Assembly: GCA_013076295.1 (NCBI GenBank)
Contig: RQOL01000528.1
Span: forward strand, 62,001 to 126,000
Direction: 5' to 3'
DNA length: 64,000 bases
DNA from: Sanderia malayensis
Taxonomy: Eukaryota; Cnidaria; Scyphozoa; Semaeostomeae; Pelagiidae
In this document: positions 1 to 13,390 of the stretch, in pieces
Layout: every line of letters starts with the position of its first letter
Position numbering within the stretch: the first letter of the stretch is position 1
Program-made: the position numbers and the translations under genes
Notes under the pieces: generated by a model
What the model was told of the DNA's origin: nothing
Seen by the model: the letters and a program-made list of their open reading frames with translations, nothing else
The model's database searches: none

Positions 1-71
1 TTTTTCAGATGGATTAACGTAGATTCACGTGTGAAATGTGGGAATGGGTGTAAATCTTGAACTGACAAAAG
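1..71 (+). repeat. E element 1 (type A, 5' part outside window)
   Basis: It begins at TTTTTCAGATGG and ends at the type-A mark CTTGAACTGACAAAAG. The first ~40 bp lie left of the window. The E element is the least monomer-like sequence in the array. In full it starts GTTAATATGACTG, has an A-rich run with GTAACTAA and then CACTATTTTTCAG, and continues into TTCACGTGTGAA and GTGGGAATGGGTG. Confidence 0.85.
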
Positions 72-3000
72 TTGTGGGAATGAATGTTACTTTTCATTAG
101 TGTAAATTGTTGGAAAGAATGTTATATACTTTTTAGCTCTTTTTACATGGAATAATGTGTAAATTGTGGGAATCGATGTCATTTCTGAACAGTCTAAATT
201 GTGGGAATGAATGTTTCTTTTCATTAGTCCAAATTGTGGGAATGAACTTTAAGTTTTTATTAGTTTTAGGTGTTTTTATGTTGATTCGTGTGTAAATTGT
301 AGAAATGAAGGTTATTTTTCATTAGTGCAAATGGTGGGAATGAATATTATCTTTTTATCTCTTTTTACCGTTTTTGCGTGGATCCATGTGTAAGTTGTGG
401 GGATGAAGGTTATTTTTCAATACTGCAAATTGTGGAAATGAATGCTCTATTATTGATTAGTTTTAGCTGTTCTTACGTTGATTCGTGTGTAAAATGCGGG
501 AAGGAATTTTTTTCATTACTGTAATTTATGTCAATCATGGTTACTATTCATTAGTGTAAATTGTGGGAATGAACTTTCAATTTTTATTAGTTTTAAGTGT
601 ATTTATGTTGATTCGTGTGTAAGTTGTGGCAATCAATGTCAACTTTCATCAGTCTAAATTGTGGGAATGAATGTCACTTTTCTTTAGTGTAAATTGTGGG
701 AATGAATATTATTTTTTTTATCTGTTTTTGCCGTTTTTGCGTGGATTCGTGTGTAAATTGTGGGAATGAATTTTTTTTCATTACTGTAATGTGTGGAAAT
801 CAATGTTACTGGTCATTAGTGTAATTTGTGGGAAAGAATGCTATATTTTTTTAGCTCTTTTTACGTGGAACAATGTGTAAATTGTGGGAATCAATGTCAA
901 CTTTCATCAGTCTAAATTGTGGGAATGAATGTCACTTTTCATTAGTGTAAATTGTGGGAATGAATATTATCTTTTTTATCTCTTTTTACCGTTTTTGCGT
1001 GGATCCATGTGTAAATTGTTGGGATGAAGGTTATTTTTCATTACTGCAAATTGTGGGAATGAATGCTCTATTATTGATTAGTTTTAGCTTTTCTTACGTT
1101 GATTCGTGTGCAAATTGCATGATGGAATTTTTTTCACTACTGTATATTATGTGAATCATGGTTACTTTTCATTAGTCTAAATTGTTGGAATTAACTTTAA
1201 AATTTTATTAGTTTTAGGTGTGTTTGTGTTGATTCGTGTGTAAGTTGTGGCAATCAATGTCAACTTTAATTAGTCTAAACTGTGGCAATGAATATAATCT
1301 TTTTGATCTCTTTTTACCGTTTTTGCGTGGGTTCATGTGTAAATTGTGGGGATGAAGGTTATTTTTCATTACTGCAAATTGCGGGAATGAATCCTCTATT
1401 ATTGCTTAGTGTTAACTGTTCTTACGTTGACTCGTGTGTAAATTGTGGGAAGGAATTTTTTTCATTACTGTAATTTATGTGAATCATGGTTACTGTTCAT
1501 TAGTGTAAATTGTGGGAAAGAATGCTACATACTTTTTAGCTCTTTTAACGTGGAATAATGTGTAAATTGTGGGAATGAACCTTAAGTTTTAATTAGTTTT
1601 AGGTGTTTTTATGTAAATTCGTGTGTAAGTTGTGGGAATGAAGGTAATGTTTCATTAGTGTAAATTGTGGGAATGAATATTATCTTTTTTATCTGTTTTT
1701 ACTGTTTTTGCTGGGTTCATGTGTAAATTGTGGGGATGAAGGTTATTTTCCATTACTGCAAATTGCGGGAATGAATCCTCTATTATTGTTTAGTTTTAGC
1801 TCTTCTTACGTTGATTCGTGTGTAAATTGTGGGAAGGAATTTTTTTTCATTACTGTAATTTATGTGAATCATGGTTACTTTTCATTAGTGTAAATTGTGG
1901 GAAAGAATGCTATATTCTGTTTAGCTCTTTTTACGTGGAATAATGTATAAATAGTAGGAATCAATGTCATTTCTCAACAGTCTAAATTGTGGGAATGAAT
2001 GTCACCTTTCATTAGTGTAAATTGTGGGAATGAATGTCACTTTTCATTAGTGTAAATTGTGGGAATGAATATTATCTTTTTTATCTGTTTTTACCGTTTT
2101 TGCGTGGATTCATGTGTAAATTGTGGGGATGAACGTTATTTTTCATTACTGCAAATTTTGGGAATGAATCCTCTATTATTGTTTAGTTATAGCTGTTCTT
2201 ACGTTGATTCGTGTGTAAATTGTGGGAAGGAATTTTTTTTCATTACTGTCATTTATGTGAATCATGGTTACTTTTCATTAGAGTAAATTGTGGGAAAGGA
2301 TGTCATATTTTTATTAGTTTTAGGTGTATTTATGTTGATTCATGTGTAAGTTGTGGGAATCAATGTCAACTTTCGTCAGTCTAAGTTGTGGGAATGAATG
2401 TCACTTTTCATTAGTGTAAATTGTTTGAATGAAAATTATCTTCTTTATCTGTTTTTACCGTTTTTGCGTGGATTCATGTGTAAATTGTGGGATTAATTTT
2501 ATTTTTATTACTGTAACTTGTGGGAATGAATGTCACTTTCCTTTAGTGCAAATTGCGGGAAAGAACGTTAAATTTTTATCTGTTTTTGCCGTTTTTGCGT
2601 GGATTCGTGTGTAAATTGTGGGAATGAATTTTTTTCATTACTGTGATGTGTGGGAATCAATGTTATTTTTCATTAGTGTAAATTGTGGGAATGAATGTCA
2701 CTTTTCATTAGTGTAAATTGTGGGAATGAATATTATCTTTTTTATCTGTTTTTACCGTTTTTGCGTGGATTCATGTGTAAATTGTGGGGATGAACGTTAT
2801 TTTTCATTACTGCAAATTGTGGGAATGAATGTTTCTTTTCATTAGTGCACATTGTGGGAATGAATATTATGTTTTTTATCTGCTTTTACCGTTTTTGCGT
2901 GGATTCATGTGTAAATTGTGGGCATGAAGGTTATTTTCCATTACTGCAAATTGCGGGAATGAATCCTCTATTATTGTTTAGTTTTAGCTGTTCTTACGTT

Positions 3001-4203
3001 GATTCGTGTGTAAATTGTGGGAAGGAATATCACTTTTCATTAGTGTAAATTGTGGGAATGAATATTATCTTCTTTGTCTGTTTTTCCCATTTTTGCGTGG
3101 ATACATGTGCAAATTGTGGGGATGAAGGTTATTTTTCATTACTGCAAATTGTGGGAATGAAAGTCATATTTTTATCTCTTTTTGCCGTTTTTGCGTGGAT
3201 TCGTGTAAAAAATGTGGGAATGAATTTTTTTTCACTACTGTAATGTGTGGAAATCAATGTTACTGTTCATTAGTATAATTTGTGGGAAAGAATGCTATAT
3301 TTTTTTTAGCTCTTTTTACGTGGAATAGTGTGTAAATTGTGGGAATCAATGTCAACTTTCATCAGTCTAAATTGTGGGAATGAATGTCACTTTTCATTAG
3401 TGCAAATTGTGGGAATGAATATTATCTTCTTTGTCTGTTTTTACCGTTTTTGCGTGGATTCACGTGTAAGTTGTGGGGATGAAGGTTCTTTTTCATTGCT
3501 GCAAATTGTGGGAATGAATGCTCTATTATTGTTTAGTTTTAGCTGTTCTTACGTTGATTCGTGTGTGGATTGTGGAAAGGAATTTTTTTTCATTACTGTA
3601 ATTTATGTGAATTATGGTTACCTTTCATTAGTGTAAATTGTGGGAATGAATTTTTTTCATTACTGTAATGTGTGGGAATCAATGTTACTTTTCATTAGTG
3701 TAATTTGTGGGAAAGAATGCTATTTTTTAGCTCTTTTTACGTGGAATAATATGTAAATTGTGGGAATCAATGTCAACTTTCATCAGTGTAAATTGTGGCA
3801 ATGAATGTCACTTGTCATTAGTGTAAATGATGGGAATGAATATCATCTTTTTTATCTGTTTTTGCCGTTTTTGCGTGGATTCGTGTGTAAATTGTCGGAA
3901 TGAATTTCTTTTCATTATTGTAATGTGTGGAAATCAATGTCAACTTTCATCAGTCTAAATTGTGCGAATGAATATCACTTTTTATTAGTGTAAACTGTGC
4001 GTGTGAATGCTGCATTATTGATTAGCTTTGGCTGTTTTTAACGTTGATTCGTGTGGATATTGTGAGAATGATTTTTTTTCATTACTGTAATTTGTGGGAA
4101 TGAATATTTATTTTCATTAGTGCAAATTGTGGGAATAAATGTCATATTTTTATTAGTTTTAGGTTTACTTATGTTGATTCGTGTGTACATTGTGGGAATG
4201 AAT
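1..4203 (+). repeat. Higher-order unit A1 (first 4.24-kb copy, left end cut)
   Basis: The window opens inside an E element. What follows is a mosaic of short and long monomers in a fixed order, repeated almost base for base starting at 4244 (offset 4,243). It holds three related ~390-bp stretches near 0.95-1.2, 1.28-1.5 and 1.7-1.9 kb, then more cassettes to 3.6 kb. It ends with a distinctive stretch at about 3.97-4.20 kb (GTGCGTGTGAATGCTGC, then GGATATTGTGAGAATGA) that precedes E elements in type-A units. No open frame exceeds 102 codons and none looks coding. Confidence 0.85.
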
Positions 4204-4314
4204 GTTAATATGACTGAAAAAGTAACTAAAAGTGTTTTCACTATTTTTCAGATGGATTAACGTAGATTCACGTGTGAAATGTGGGAATGGGTGTAAATCT
4301 TGAACTGACAAAAG
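4204..4314 (+). repeat. E element 2 (type A)
   Basis: 111 bp, one A shorter than most in the GACTGAAAAAGTAAC run. It carries CAGATGGATTAACG and the TGAACTGACAAAAG ending of type A. Confidence 0.9.
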
Positions 4315-7300
4315 TTGTGGGAATGAATGTTACTTTTCATTAGTGTAAATTGTTGGAAAGAATGTTATATACTTTTTAGCTCTTTTTACATGGAATAATG
4401 TGTAAATTGTGGGAATCGATGTCATTTCTGAACAGTCTAAATTGTGGGAATGAATGTTTCTTTCATTAGTCCAAATTGTGGGAATGAACTTTAAGTTTTT
4501 ATTAGTTTTAGGTGTTTTTATGTTGATTCGTGTGTAAATTGTAGAAATGAAGGTTATTTTTCATTAGTGCAAATGGTGGGAATGAATATTATCTTTTTTA
4601 TCTCTTTTTACCGTTTTTGCGTGGATCCATGTGTAAGTTGTGGGGATGAAGGTTATTTTTCAATACTGCAAATTGTGGAAATGAATGCTCTATTATTGAT
4701 TAGTTTTAGCTGTTCTTACGTTGATTCGTGTGTAAAATGCGGGAAGGAATTTTTTTCATTACTGTAATTTATGTCAATCATGGTTACTATTCATTAGTGT
4801 AAATTGTGGGAATGAACTTTCAATTTTTATTAGTTTTAAGTGTATTTATGTTGATTCGTGTGTAAGTTGTGGCAATCAATGTCAACTTTCATCAGTCTAA
4901 ATTGTGGGAATGAATGTCACTTTTCTTTAGTGTAAATTGTGGGAATGAATATTATTTTTTTTATCTGTTTTTGCCGTTTTTGCGTGGATTCGTGTGTAAA
5001 TTGTGGGAATGAATTTTTTTTCATTACTGTAATGTGTGGAAATCAATGTTACTGGTCATTAGTGTAATTTGTGGGAAAGAATGCTATATTTTTTTAGCTC
5101 TTTTTACGTGGAACAATGTGTAAATTGTGGGAATCAATGTCAACTTTCATCAGTCTAAATTGTGGGAATGAATGTCACTTTTCATTAGTGTAAATTGTGG
5201 GAATGAATATTATCTTTTTTATCTCTTTTTACCGTTTTTGCGTGGATCCATGTGTAAATTGTTGGGATGAAGGTTATTTTTCATTACTGCAAATTGTGGG
5301 AATGAATGCTCTATTATTGATTAGTTTTAGCTTTTCTTACGTTGATTCGTGTGCAAATTGCATGATGGAATTTTTTTCACTACTGTATATTATGTGAATC
5401 ATGGTTACTTTTCATTAGTCTAAATTGTTGGAATTAACTTTAAAATTTTATTAGTTTTAGGTGTGTTTGTGTTGATTCGTGTGTAAGTTGTGGCAATCAA
5501 TGTCAACTTTAATTAGTCTAAACTGTGGCAATGAATATAATCTTTTTGATCTCTTTTTACCGTTTTTGCGTGGGTTCATGTGTAAATTGTGGGGATGAAG
5601 GTTATTTTTCATTACTGCAAATTGCGGGAATGAATCCTCTATTATTGCTTAGTGTTAACTGTTCTTACGTTGACTCGTGTGTAAATTGTGGGAAGGAATT
5701 TTTTTCATTACTGTAATTTATGTGAATCATGGTTACTGTTCATTAGTGTAAATTGTGGGAAAGAATGCTACATACTTTTTAGCTCTTTTAACGTGGAATA
5801 ATGTGTAAATTGTGGGAATGAACCTTAAGTTTTAATTAGTTTTAGGTGTTTTTATGTAAATTCGTGTGTAAGTTGTGGGAATGAAGGTAATGTTTCATTA
5901 GTGTAAATTGTGGGAATGAATATTATCTTTTTTATCTGTTTTTACTGTTTTTGCTGGGTTCATGTGTAAATTGTGGGGATGAAGGTTATTTTCCATTACT
6001 GCAAATTGCGGGAATGAATCCTCTATTATTGTTTAGTTTTAGCTCTTCTTACGTTGATTCGTGTGTAAATTGTGGGAAGGAATTTTTTTCATTACTGTAA
6101 TTTATGTGAATCATGGTTACTTTTCATTAGTGTAAATTGTGGGAAAGAATGCTATATTCTGTTTAGCTCTTTTTACGTGGAATAATGTATAAATAGTAGG
6201 AATCAATGTCATTTCTCAACAGTCTAAATTGTGGGAATGAATGTCACCTTTCATTAGTGTAAATTGTGGGAATGAATGTCACTTTTCATTAGTGTAAATT
6301 GTGGGAATGAATATTATCTTTTTTATCTGTTTTTACCGTTTTTGCGTGGATTCATGTGTAAATTGTGGGTATGAACGTTATTTTTCATTACTGCAAATTT
6401 TGGGAATGAATCCTCTATTATTGTTTAGTTATAGCTGTTCTTACGTTGATTCGTGTGTAAATTGTGGGAAGGAATTTTTTTTCATTACTGTCATTTATGT
6501 GAATCATGGTTACTTTTCATTAGAGTAAATTGTGGGAAAGGATGTCATATTTTTATTAGTTTTAGGTGTATTTATGTTGATTCATGTGTAAGTTGTGGGA
6601 ATCAATGTCAACTTTCGTCAGTCTAAGTTGTGGGAATGAATGTCACTTTTCATTAGTGTAAATTGTTTGAATGAAAATTATCTTCTTTATCTGTTTTTAC
6701 CGTTTTTGCGTGGATTCATGTGTAAATTGTGGGATTAATTTTATTTTTATTACTGTAACTTGTGGGAATGAATGTCACTTTCCTTTAGTGCAAATTGCGG
6801 GAAAGAACGTTAAATTTTTATCTGTTTTTGCCGTTTTTGCGTGGATTCGTGTGTAAATTGTGGGAATGAATTTTTTTCATTACTGTGATGTGTGGGAATC
6901 AATGTTATTTTTCATTAGTGTAAATTGTGGGAATGAATGTCACTTTTCATTAGTGTAAATTGTGGGAATGAATATTATCTTTTTTATCTGTTTTTACCGT
7001 TTTTGCGTGGATTCATGTGTAAATTGTGGGGATGAACGTTATTTTTCATTACTGCAAATTGTGGGAATGAATGTTTCTTTTCATTAGTGCACATTGTGGG
7101 AATGAATATTATGTTTTTTATCTGCTTTTACCGTTTTTGCGTGGATTCATGTGTAAATTGTGGGCATGAAGGTTATTTTCCATTACTGCAAATTGCGGGA
7201 ATGAATCCTCTATTATTGTTTAGTTTTAGCTGTTCTTACGTTGATTCGTGTGTAAATTGTGGGAAGGAATATCACTTTTCATTAGTGTAAATTGTGGGAA

Positions 7301-8455
7301 TGAATATTATCTTCTTTGTCTGTTTTTCCCATTTTTGCGTGGATACATGTGCAAATTGTGGGGATGAAGGTTATTTTTCATTACTGCAAATTGTGGGAAT
7401 GAAAGTCATATTTTTATCTCTTTTTGCCGTTTTTGCGTGGATTCGTGTAAAAAATGTGGGAATGAATTTTTTTTCACTACTGTAATGTGTGGAAATCAAT
7501 GTTACTGTTCATTAGTATAATTTGTGGGAAAGAATGCTATATTTTGTTTAGCTCTTTTCACGTGGAACAATGTGTAAATTGTGGGAATCAATGTCAACTT
7601 TCATCAGTCTAAATTGTGGGAATGAATGTCACTTTTCATTAGGGTAAATTGTGGGAATGAATATTATCTTTTTTATCCCTTTTCACCTTTTTTGCGTGGA
7701 TTCATGTGTAAATTGTGGGAATGAATGTCATACTTTTATCTGTTTTTTCCGTTTTTGCATGGATTCGTGTGTAAATTATGGGAATTAATGCCTTTTAATT
7801 ACTCTAATGTGTGGGAATCAATGTTACTTTTCATTAGTGTAATTTGTGGGAAAGAATGCTATATTTTTTTAGCTCTTTTTACGTGGAATAATGTGTAATT
7901 TGTGGGAATCAATGTCAACTTTGATCGGTCTAAATTGTGGGAATGAATGTCACTTTTCATTAGTGCAAATTGTTGGAATGAATATTATCTTCTTTGTCTG
8001 TTTTTACCGTTTTTGCGTGGATTCACGTGTAAATTGTGGGGATGAAGGTTGTTTTTCATTACTGGAAATTGTGGGAATGAATGCTCTATTATTGTTTAGT
8101 TTTAGCTGTTCTTACGTTATTTCGTGTGTAAATTGTGGGAAGGAATTTTTTTTCATTACTGTAATTTATGTGAATCATGGTTACTTTTCATTAGTGTAAA
8201 TTGTGGGAGAGAATGCTATATTTTTTTTAGCTGTTTTTACGTGGAGTAATGTGTAACTTGTGGGAATCAATGTCAACTTTCATCAGTCTAAATTGTGGGA
8301 ATGAATGTCACTTTTCAATAGTGCAAATTGTGGGAATGAATATTATCTTCTTTGTCTGTTTTTACCGTTTTTGCGTGGATTCACGTGTAAATTGTGGGGA
8401 TGAAGGTTGTTTTTCATTGCTGCAAATTGTGGGAATGAATGCTCTATCATTGTTT

Positions 8456-8490
8456 AGTTTTAGCTGTTCTTACGTTGAACAGCTAAACCT
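8456..8490. repeat. Palindrome copy 1 (one arm mismatch)
   Basis: Left arm AGTTTTAGCTGTTC, 7-base loop TTACGTT, right arm GAACAGCTAAACCT. The C at 8488 breaks one pair of the 14-bp stem. Confidence 0.88.
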
Positions 8491-9168
8491 GTGGGAAGGA
8501 ATTTTTTTTCATTACTGTAATTTATGTGAATCATGATTACTTTTCATTAGGGTAAATTGTGGGAAAGAATGCTATATTTTTTTAGCTCTTTTTACGTGGA
8601 ATAGTGTGTAAATTGTGGGAATCAATGTCAACTTTGATCGGTCTAAATTGTGGGAATGAATGTCACTTTTCATTAGTGCAAATTGTTGGAATGAATATTA
8701 TCTTCTTTGTCTGTTTTTACCGTTTTTGCGTGGATTCACGTGTAAATTGTGGGGATGAAGGTTGTTTTTCATTACTGGAAATTGTGGGAATGAATGCTCT
8801 ATTATTGTTTAGTTTTAGCTGTTCTTACGTTATTTCGTGTGTAAATTGTGGGAAGGAATTTTTTTTCATTACTGTAATTTATGTGAATCATGGTTACTTT
8901 TCATTAGTGTAAATTGTGGGAGAGAATGCTATATTTTTTTTAGCTGTTTTTACGTGGAGTAATGTGTAACTTGTGGGAATCAATGTCAACTTTCATCAGT
9001 CTAAATTGTGGGAATGAATGTCACTTTTCAATAGTGCAAATTGTGGGAATGAATATTATCTTCTTTGTCTGTTTTTACCGTTTTTGCGTGGATTCACGTG
9101 TAAATTGTGGGGATGAAGGTTGTTTTTCATTGCTGCAAATTGTGGGAATGAATGCTCTATCATTGTTT

Positions 9169-9203
9169 AGTTTTAGCTGTTCTTACGTTGAACAGCTAAA
9201 CCT
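9169..9203. repeat. Palindrome copy 2 (one arm mismatch)
   Basis: Same private C (at 9201) as copy 1, 713 bp away. Confidence 0.88.
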
Positions 9204-10192
9204 GTGGGAAGGAATTTTTTTTCATTACTGTAATTTATGTGAATCATGATTACTTTTCATTAGGGTAAATTGTGGGAAAGAATGCTATATTTTTTTAGCT
9301 CTTTTTACGTGGAATAGTGTGTAAATTGTGGGAATCAATGTCAACTTTCATCAGTCTAAATTGTGGGAATGAATGTCACTTTTCATTAGTGCAAATTGTG
9401 GGAATGAATATTATCTTCTTTGTCTGTTTTTACCGTTTTTGCGTGGATTCACGTGTAAGTTGTGGGGATGAAGGTTCTTTTTCATTGCTGCAAATTGTGG
9501 GAATGAATGCTCTATTATTGTTTAGTTTTAGCTGTTCTTACGTTGATTCGTGTGTAGATTGTGGAAAGGAATTTTTTTTCATTACTGTAATTTATGTGAA
9601 TTATGGTTACCTTTCATTAGTGTAAATTGTGGGAATGAATTTTTTTCATTACTGTAATGTGTGGGAATCAATGTTACTTTTCATTAGTGTAATTTGTGGG
9701 AAAGAATGCTATTTTTTAGCTCTTTTTACGTGGAATAATATGTAAATTGTGGGAATCAATGTCAACTTTCATCAGTGTAAATTGTGGCAATGAATGTCAC
9801 TTGTCATTAGTGTAAATGGTGGGAATGAATATCATCTTTTTTATCTGTTTTTGCCGTTTTTGCGTGGATTCGTGTGTAAATTGTCGGAATGAATTTCTTT
9901 TCATTATTTTAATGTGTGGAAATCAATGTCAACTTTCATCAGTCTAAATTGTGCGAATGAATATCACTTTTTATTAGTGTAAACTGTGCGTGTGAATGCT
10001 GCATTATTGATTAGCTTTGGCTGTTTTTAACGTTGATTCGTGTGGATATTGTGAGAATGATTTTTTTTCATTACTGTAATTTGTGGGAATGAATGTTTAT
10101 TTTCATTAGTGCAAATTGTGGGAATAAATGTCATATTTTTATTAGTTTTAGGTTTACTTATGTTGATTCGTGTGTACATTGTGGGAATGAAT

Positions 10193-10304
10193 GTTAATAT
10201 GACTGAAAAAAGTAACTAAAAGTGTTTTCACTATTTTTCAGATGGATTAACGTAGATTCACGTGTGAAATGTGGGAATGGGTGTAAATCTTGAACTGACA
10301 AAAG
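10193..10304 (+). repeat. E element 3 (type A)
   Basis: 112 bp; identical to E2 apart from the extra A in the A run. Confidence 0.9.
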
Positions 10305-13035
10305 TTGTGGGAATGAATGTTACTTTTCATTAGTGTAAATTGTTGGAAAGAATGTTATATACTTTTTAGCTCTTTTTACATGGAATAATGTGTAAATTGT
10401 GGGAATCGATGTCATTTCTCAACAGTCTAAATTGTGGGAATGAATGTTTCTTTTCATTAGTCCAAATTGTGGGAATGAACTTTAAGTTTTTATTAGTTTT
10501 AGGTGTTTTTATGTTGATTCGTGTGTAAATTGTAGAAATGAAGGTTATTTTTCATTAGTGCAAATGGTGGGAATGAATATTATCTTTTTTATCTCTTTTT
10601 ACCGTTTTTGCGTGGATCCATGTGTAAGTTGTGGGGATGAAGGTTATTTTTCATTACTGCAAATTGTGGAAATGAATGCTCTATTATTGATTAGTTTTAG
10701 CTGTTCTTACGTTGATTCGTGTGTAAATTGCGGGAAGGAATTTTTTTCATTACTGTAATTTATGTCAATCATGGTTACTATTCATTAGTGTAAATTGTTG
10801 GAATGAACTTTCAATTTTTATTAGTTTTAAGTGTATTTATGTTGATTCGTGTGTAAGTTGTGGCAATCAATGTCAACTTTCATCAGTCTAAATTGTGGGA
10901 ATGAATGTCACTTTTCATTAGTGTAAATTGTGGGAATGAATATTATCTTTTTTATCTGTTTTTGCCGTTTTTGCGTGGATTCGTGTGTAAATTGTGGGAA
11001 TGAATTTTTTTTCATTACTGTAATGTGTGGAAATCAATGTTACTGTTCATTAGTGTAATTTGTGGGAAAGAATGCTATATTTTTTTAGCTCTTTTTACGT
11101 GGAACAATGTGTAAATTGTGGGAATCAATGTCAACTTTCATCAGTCTAAATTGTGGGAATGAATGTCACTTTTCATTAGTGTAAATTGTGGGAATGAATA
11201 TTATCTTTTTTATCTCTTTTTACCGTTTTTGCGTGGATCCATGTGTAAATTGTTGGGATGAAGGTTATTTTTCATTACTGCAAATTGTGGGAATGAATGC
11301 TCTATTATTGATTAGTTTTAGCTTTTCTTACGTTGATTCGTGTGCAAATTGCATGATGGAATTTTTTTCACTACTGTAATTTATGTGAATCATGGTTACT
11401 TTTCATTAGTCTAAATTGTGGGAATTAACTTTAAAATTTTATTAGTTTTAGGTGTGTTTGTGTTGATTCGTGTGTAAGTTGTGGCAATCAATGTCAACTT
11501 TAATTAGTCTAAACTGTGGCAATGAATATAATCTTTTTGATCTCTTTTTAACGTTTTTGCGTGGGTTCATGTGTAAATTGTGGGGATGAAAGTTATTTTT
11601 CATTAGTGTAAATTGTGGGAATGAATATTAGCTTTTTTATCTGTTTTTACCGTTTTTGCGTGGATTTATGTGTAAATTGTGGGGATGAAGGTTATTTTTC
11701 CTTACTGCAAATTGCGGGAATGAATCTTCTATTATTGTTTAGTTTTAGCTGTTCTTATGTGGATTCATGTATAAATTGTGGAGATGAAGGTTCTTTTTCA
11801 TTACTTTAAATTGTGGGAATGAATGTTTCTTTTCATTAGTGCACATTGTGGGAATGAATATTATCTTTTTTATCTGTTTTTACTGTTTTTGCGTGGGTTC
11901 ATGTGTAAATTGTGGGCATGAAGGTTATTTTCCATTACTGCAAATTGCGGGAATGAATCCTCTATTATTGTTTAGTTTTAGCTGTTCTTACGTTGATTCG
12001 TGTGTAAATTGTGGGAAGGAATTTTTTTTCATTACTGCTATTTATGTGAATCATGGTTACTTTTCATTAGTGTAAATTGTGGGAAAGAATGCTATATACT
12101 GTTTAGCTCTTTTTACGTGTAATAATGTATAAATTGTGGGAATCAATGTCATTTCTCAACAGTCTAAATTGTGGGAATGAATGTCACCTTTCATTAGTGT
12201 AAATTGTGGGAATGAATATTATCTTTTTTATCTGTTTTTACCGTTTTTGCGTGGATTCATGTGTAAATTGTGGGGATGAAGGTTATTTTTCATTACTGCA
12301 AATTGCGGGAATGAATCCTCTATTATTGTTTAGTTTTAGCTGTTTTTACGTTGATTCGTGTTTAAATTGTGGGAAGGAATATCACTTTTCATTAGTGTAA
12401 ACTGTGGGAATGAATATTATCTTCTTTGTCTGTTTTTCCCATTTTTGCGTGGATACATGTGCAAATTGTGGGGATGAAGGTTATTTTTCATTACTGCAAA
12501 TTGTGGGAATGAAAGTCATATTTTTATCTCTTTTTGCCGTTTTTGCGTGGATTCGTGTAAAAAATGTGGGAATGAATTTTTTTCACTACTGTAATGTGTG
12601 GAAATCAATGTTACTGTTCATTAGTGTAATTTGTGGGAAAGAATGCTATATTTTTTTAGCTCTTTTTACGTGGAATAATGTGTAAATTGTGGGAATCAAT
12701 GTCAACTTTGATCGGTCTAAATTGTGGGAATGAATGTCACTTTTCATTAGTGCAAATTGTTGGAATGAATATTATCTTCTTTGTCTGTTTTTACCGTTTT
12801 TGCGTGGATTCACGTGTAAATTGTGGGGATGAAGGTTGTTTTTCATTACTGGAAATTGTGGGAATGAATGCTCTATTATTGTTTAGTTTTAGCTGTTCTT
12901 ACGTTATTTCGTGTGTAAATTGTGGGAAGGAATTTTTTTTCATTACTGTAATTTATGTGAATCATGGTTACTTTTCATTAGTGTAAATTGTGGGAGAGAA
13001 TGCTATATTTTTTTTAGCTGTTTTTACGTGGAGTA

Positions 13036-13390
13036 ATGTGTAAATTGTGGGAATCAATGTCAACTTTCATCAGTCTAAATTGTGGGAATGAATGTCACTT
13101 TTCAATAGTGCAAATTGTGGGAATGAATATTATCTTCTTTGTCTGTTTTTACCGTTTTTGCGTGGATTCACGTGTAAATTGTGGGGATGAAGGTTGTTTT
13201 TCATTGCTGCAAATTGTGGGAATGAATGCTCTATCATTGTTTAGTTTTAGCTGTTCTTACGTTGAACAGCTAAAACTGTGGGAAGGAATTTTTTTTCATT
13301 ACTGTAATTTATGTGAATCATGATTACTTTTCATTAGGGTAAATTGTGGGAAAGAATGCTATATTTTTTTAGCTCTTTTTACGTGGAATA
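13036..13390 (+). promoter_or_regulatory. Representative H cassette with six TGTGGGAA (CSL-type) motifs
   Basis: The 8-mer TGTGGGAA starts at 13046, 13081, 13116, 13215, 13277 and 13345, all on the + strand, and the next cassette continues the series at 13401. The sequence matches the consensus YGTGGGAA bound by CSL proteins (RBPJ, Su(H), LAG-1), the DNA-binding partners of Notch signalling. The match is seen directly; binding or function is inference. Sites are same-orientation and irregularly spaced (35-99 bp), unlike the head-to-head paired sites of Notch enhancers. Confidence 0.3.
13243..13277. repeat. Palindrome copy 3 (perfect)
   Basis: Perfect 14-bp arms, AGTTTTAGCTGTTC and GAACAGCTAAAACT, around TTACGTT. 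Confidence 0.92.

Larger units (their letters stand above)
7546..9291 (+). repeat. Inserted cassette block inside unit A2
   Basis: This block is present in A2 and absent at the matching point of A1 (near 3305). It has a ~345-bp lead-in (7546-7890) and two tandem copies of a 713-bp pair (7891-8603 and 8604-9316, the last bases shared with the flank). Each pair is one 358-bp L cassette and one 355-bp H cassette. Both H copies share a private base in the palindrome arm (AAACCT instead of AAAACT, at 8488 and 9201), which shows that the 713-bp pair duplicated as one piece. Confidence 0.8.
4204..10192 (+). repeat. Higher-order unit A2 (second 4.24-kb copy with ~1.75-kb insertion)
   Basis: It matches unit A1 nearly perfectly from 4244 to about 7545. 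I noticed only about ten differences, mostly T-run length changes and single substitutions such as GTGGGTATG near 6366 against GTGGGGATG near 2123. It then carries about 1,746 extra bases and rejoins the A1 order near 9292. The positions equivalent to 3328-4243 of A1 lie at 9317-10233 (offset 5,989-5,990). The near-identity implies a very recent duplication, or an assembly duplicate. Confidence 0.85.

Noticed and set aside
771..790. Poly-T runs as retrotransposon tails
   Set aside because: The 6-8-base T runs are at a fixed place in each monomer and have no target-site duplications or element body attached.
954..1154. CxxC pairs suggesting zinc-finger or thioredoxin-like proteins
   Set aside because: The C-V-N-C-G string is only the translation of TGTGTAAATTGTGGG, the DNA monomer core. 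The 35-bp period shifts the frame in each simple monomer.
4224..4251. Mini-intron from GTAACT to TTTTTCAG within the E element
   Set aside because: It would be only about 30 bp, with a poor donor context, and no reading frame joins on either side. Only the acceptor-like part is reported as a finding.
4540..4600. Yeast-type replication origin consensus in the AT-rich tails
   Set aside because: TTTTATGTTGATTC-like stretches miss the consensus by one or more bases, and such near-matches are expected in T-rich repeats.
13036..13390. CENP-B box (TTCG....A..CGGG)
   Set aside because: TTCGTGTGTAAATTG has TTCG, but the A and the CGGG are not at the required spacing. A centromeric role cannot be claimed from this motif.
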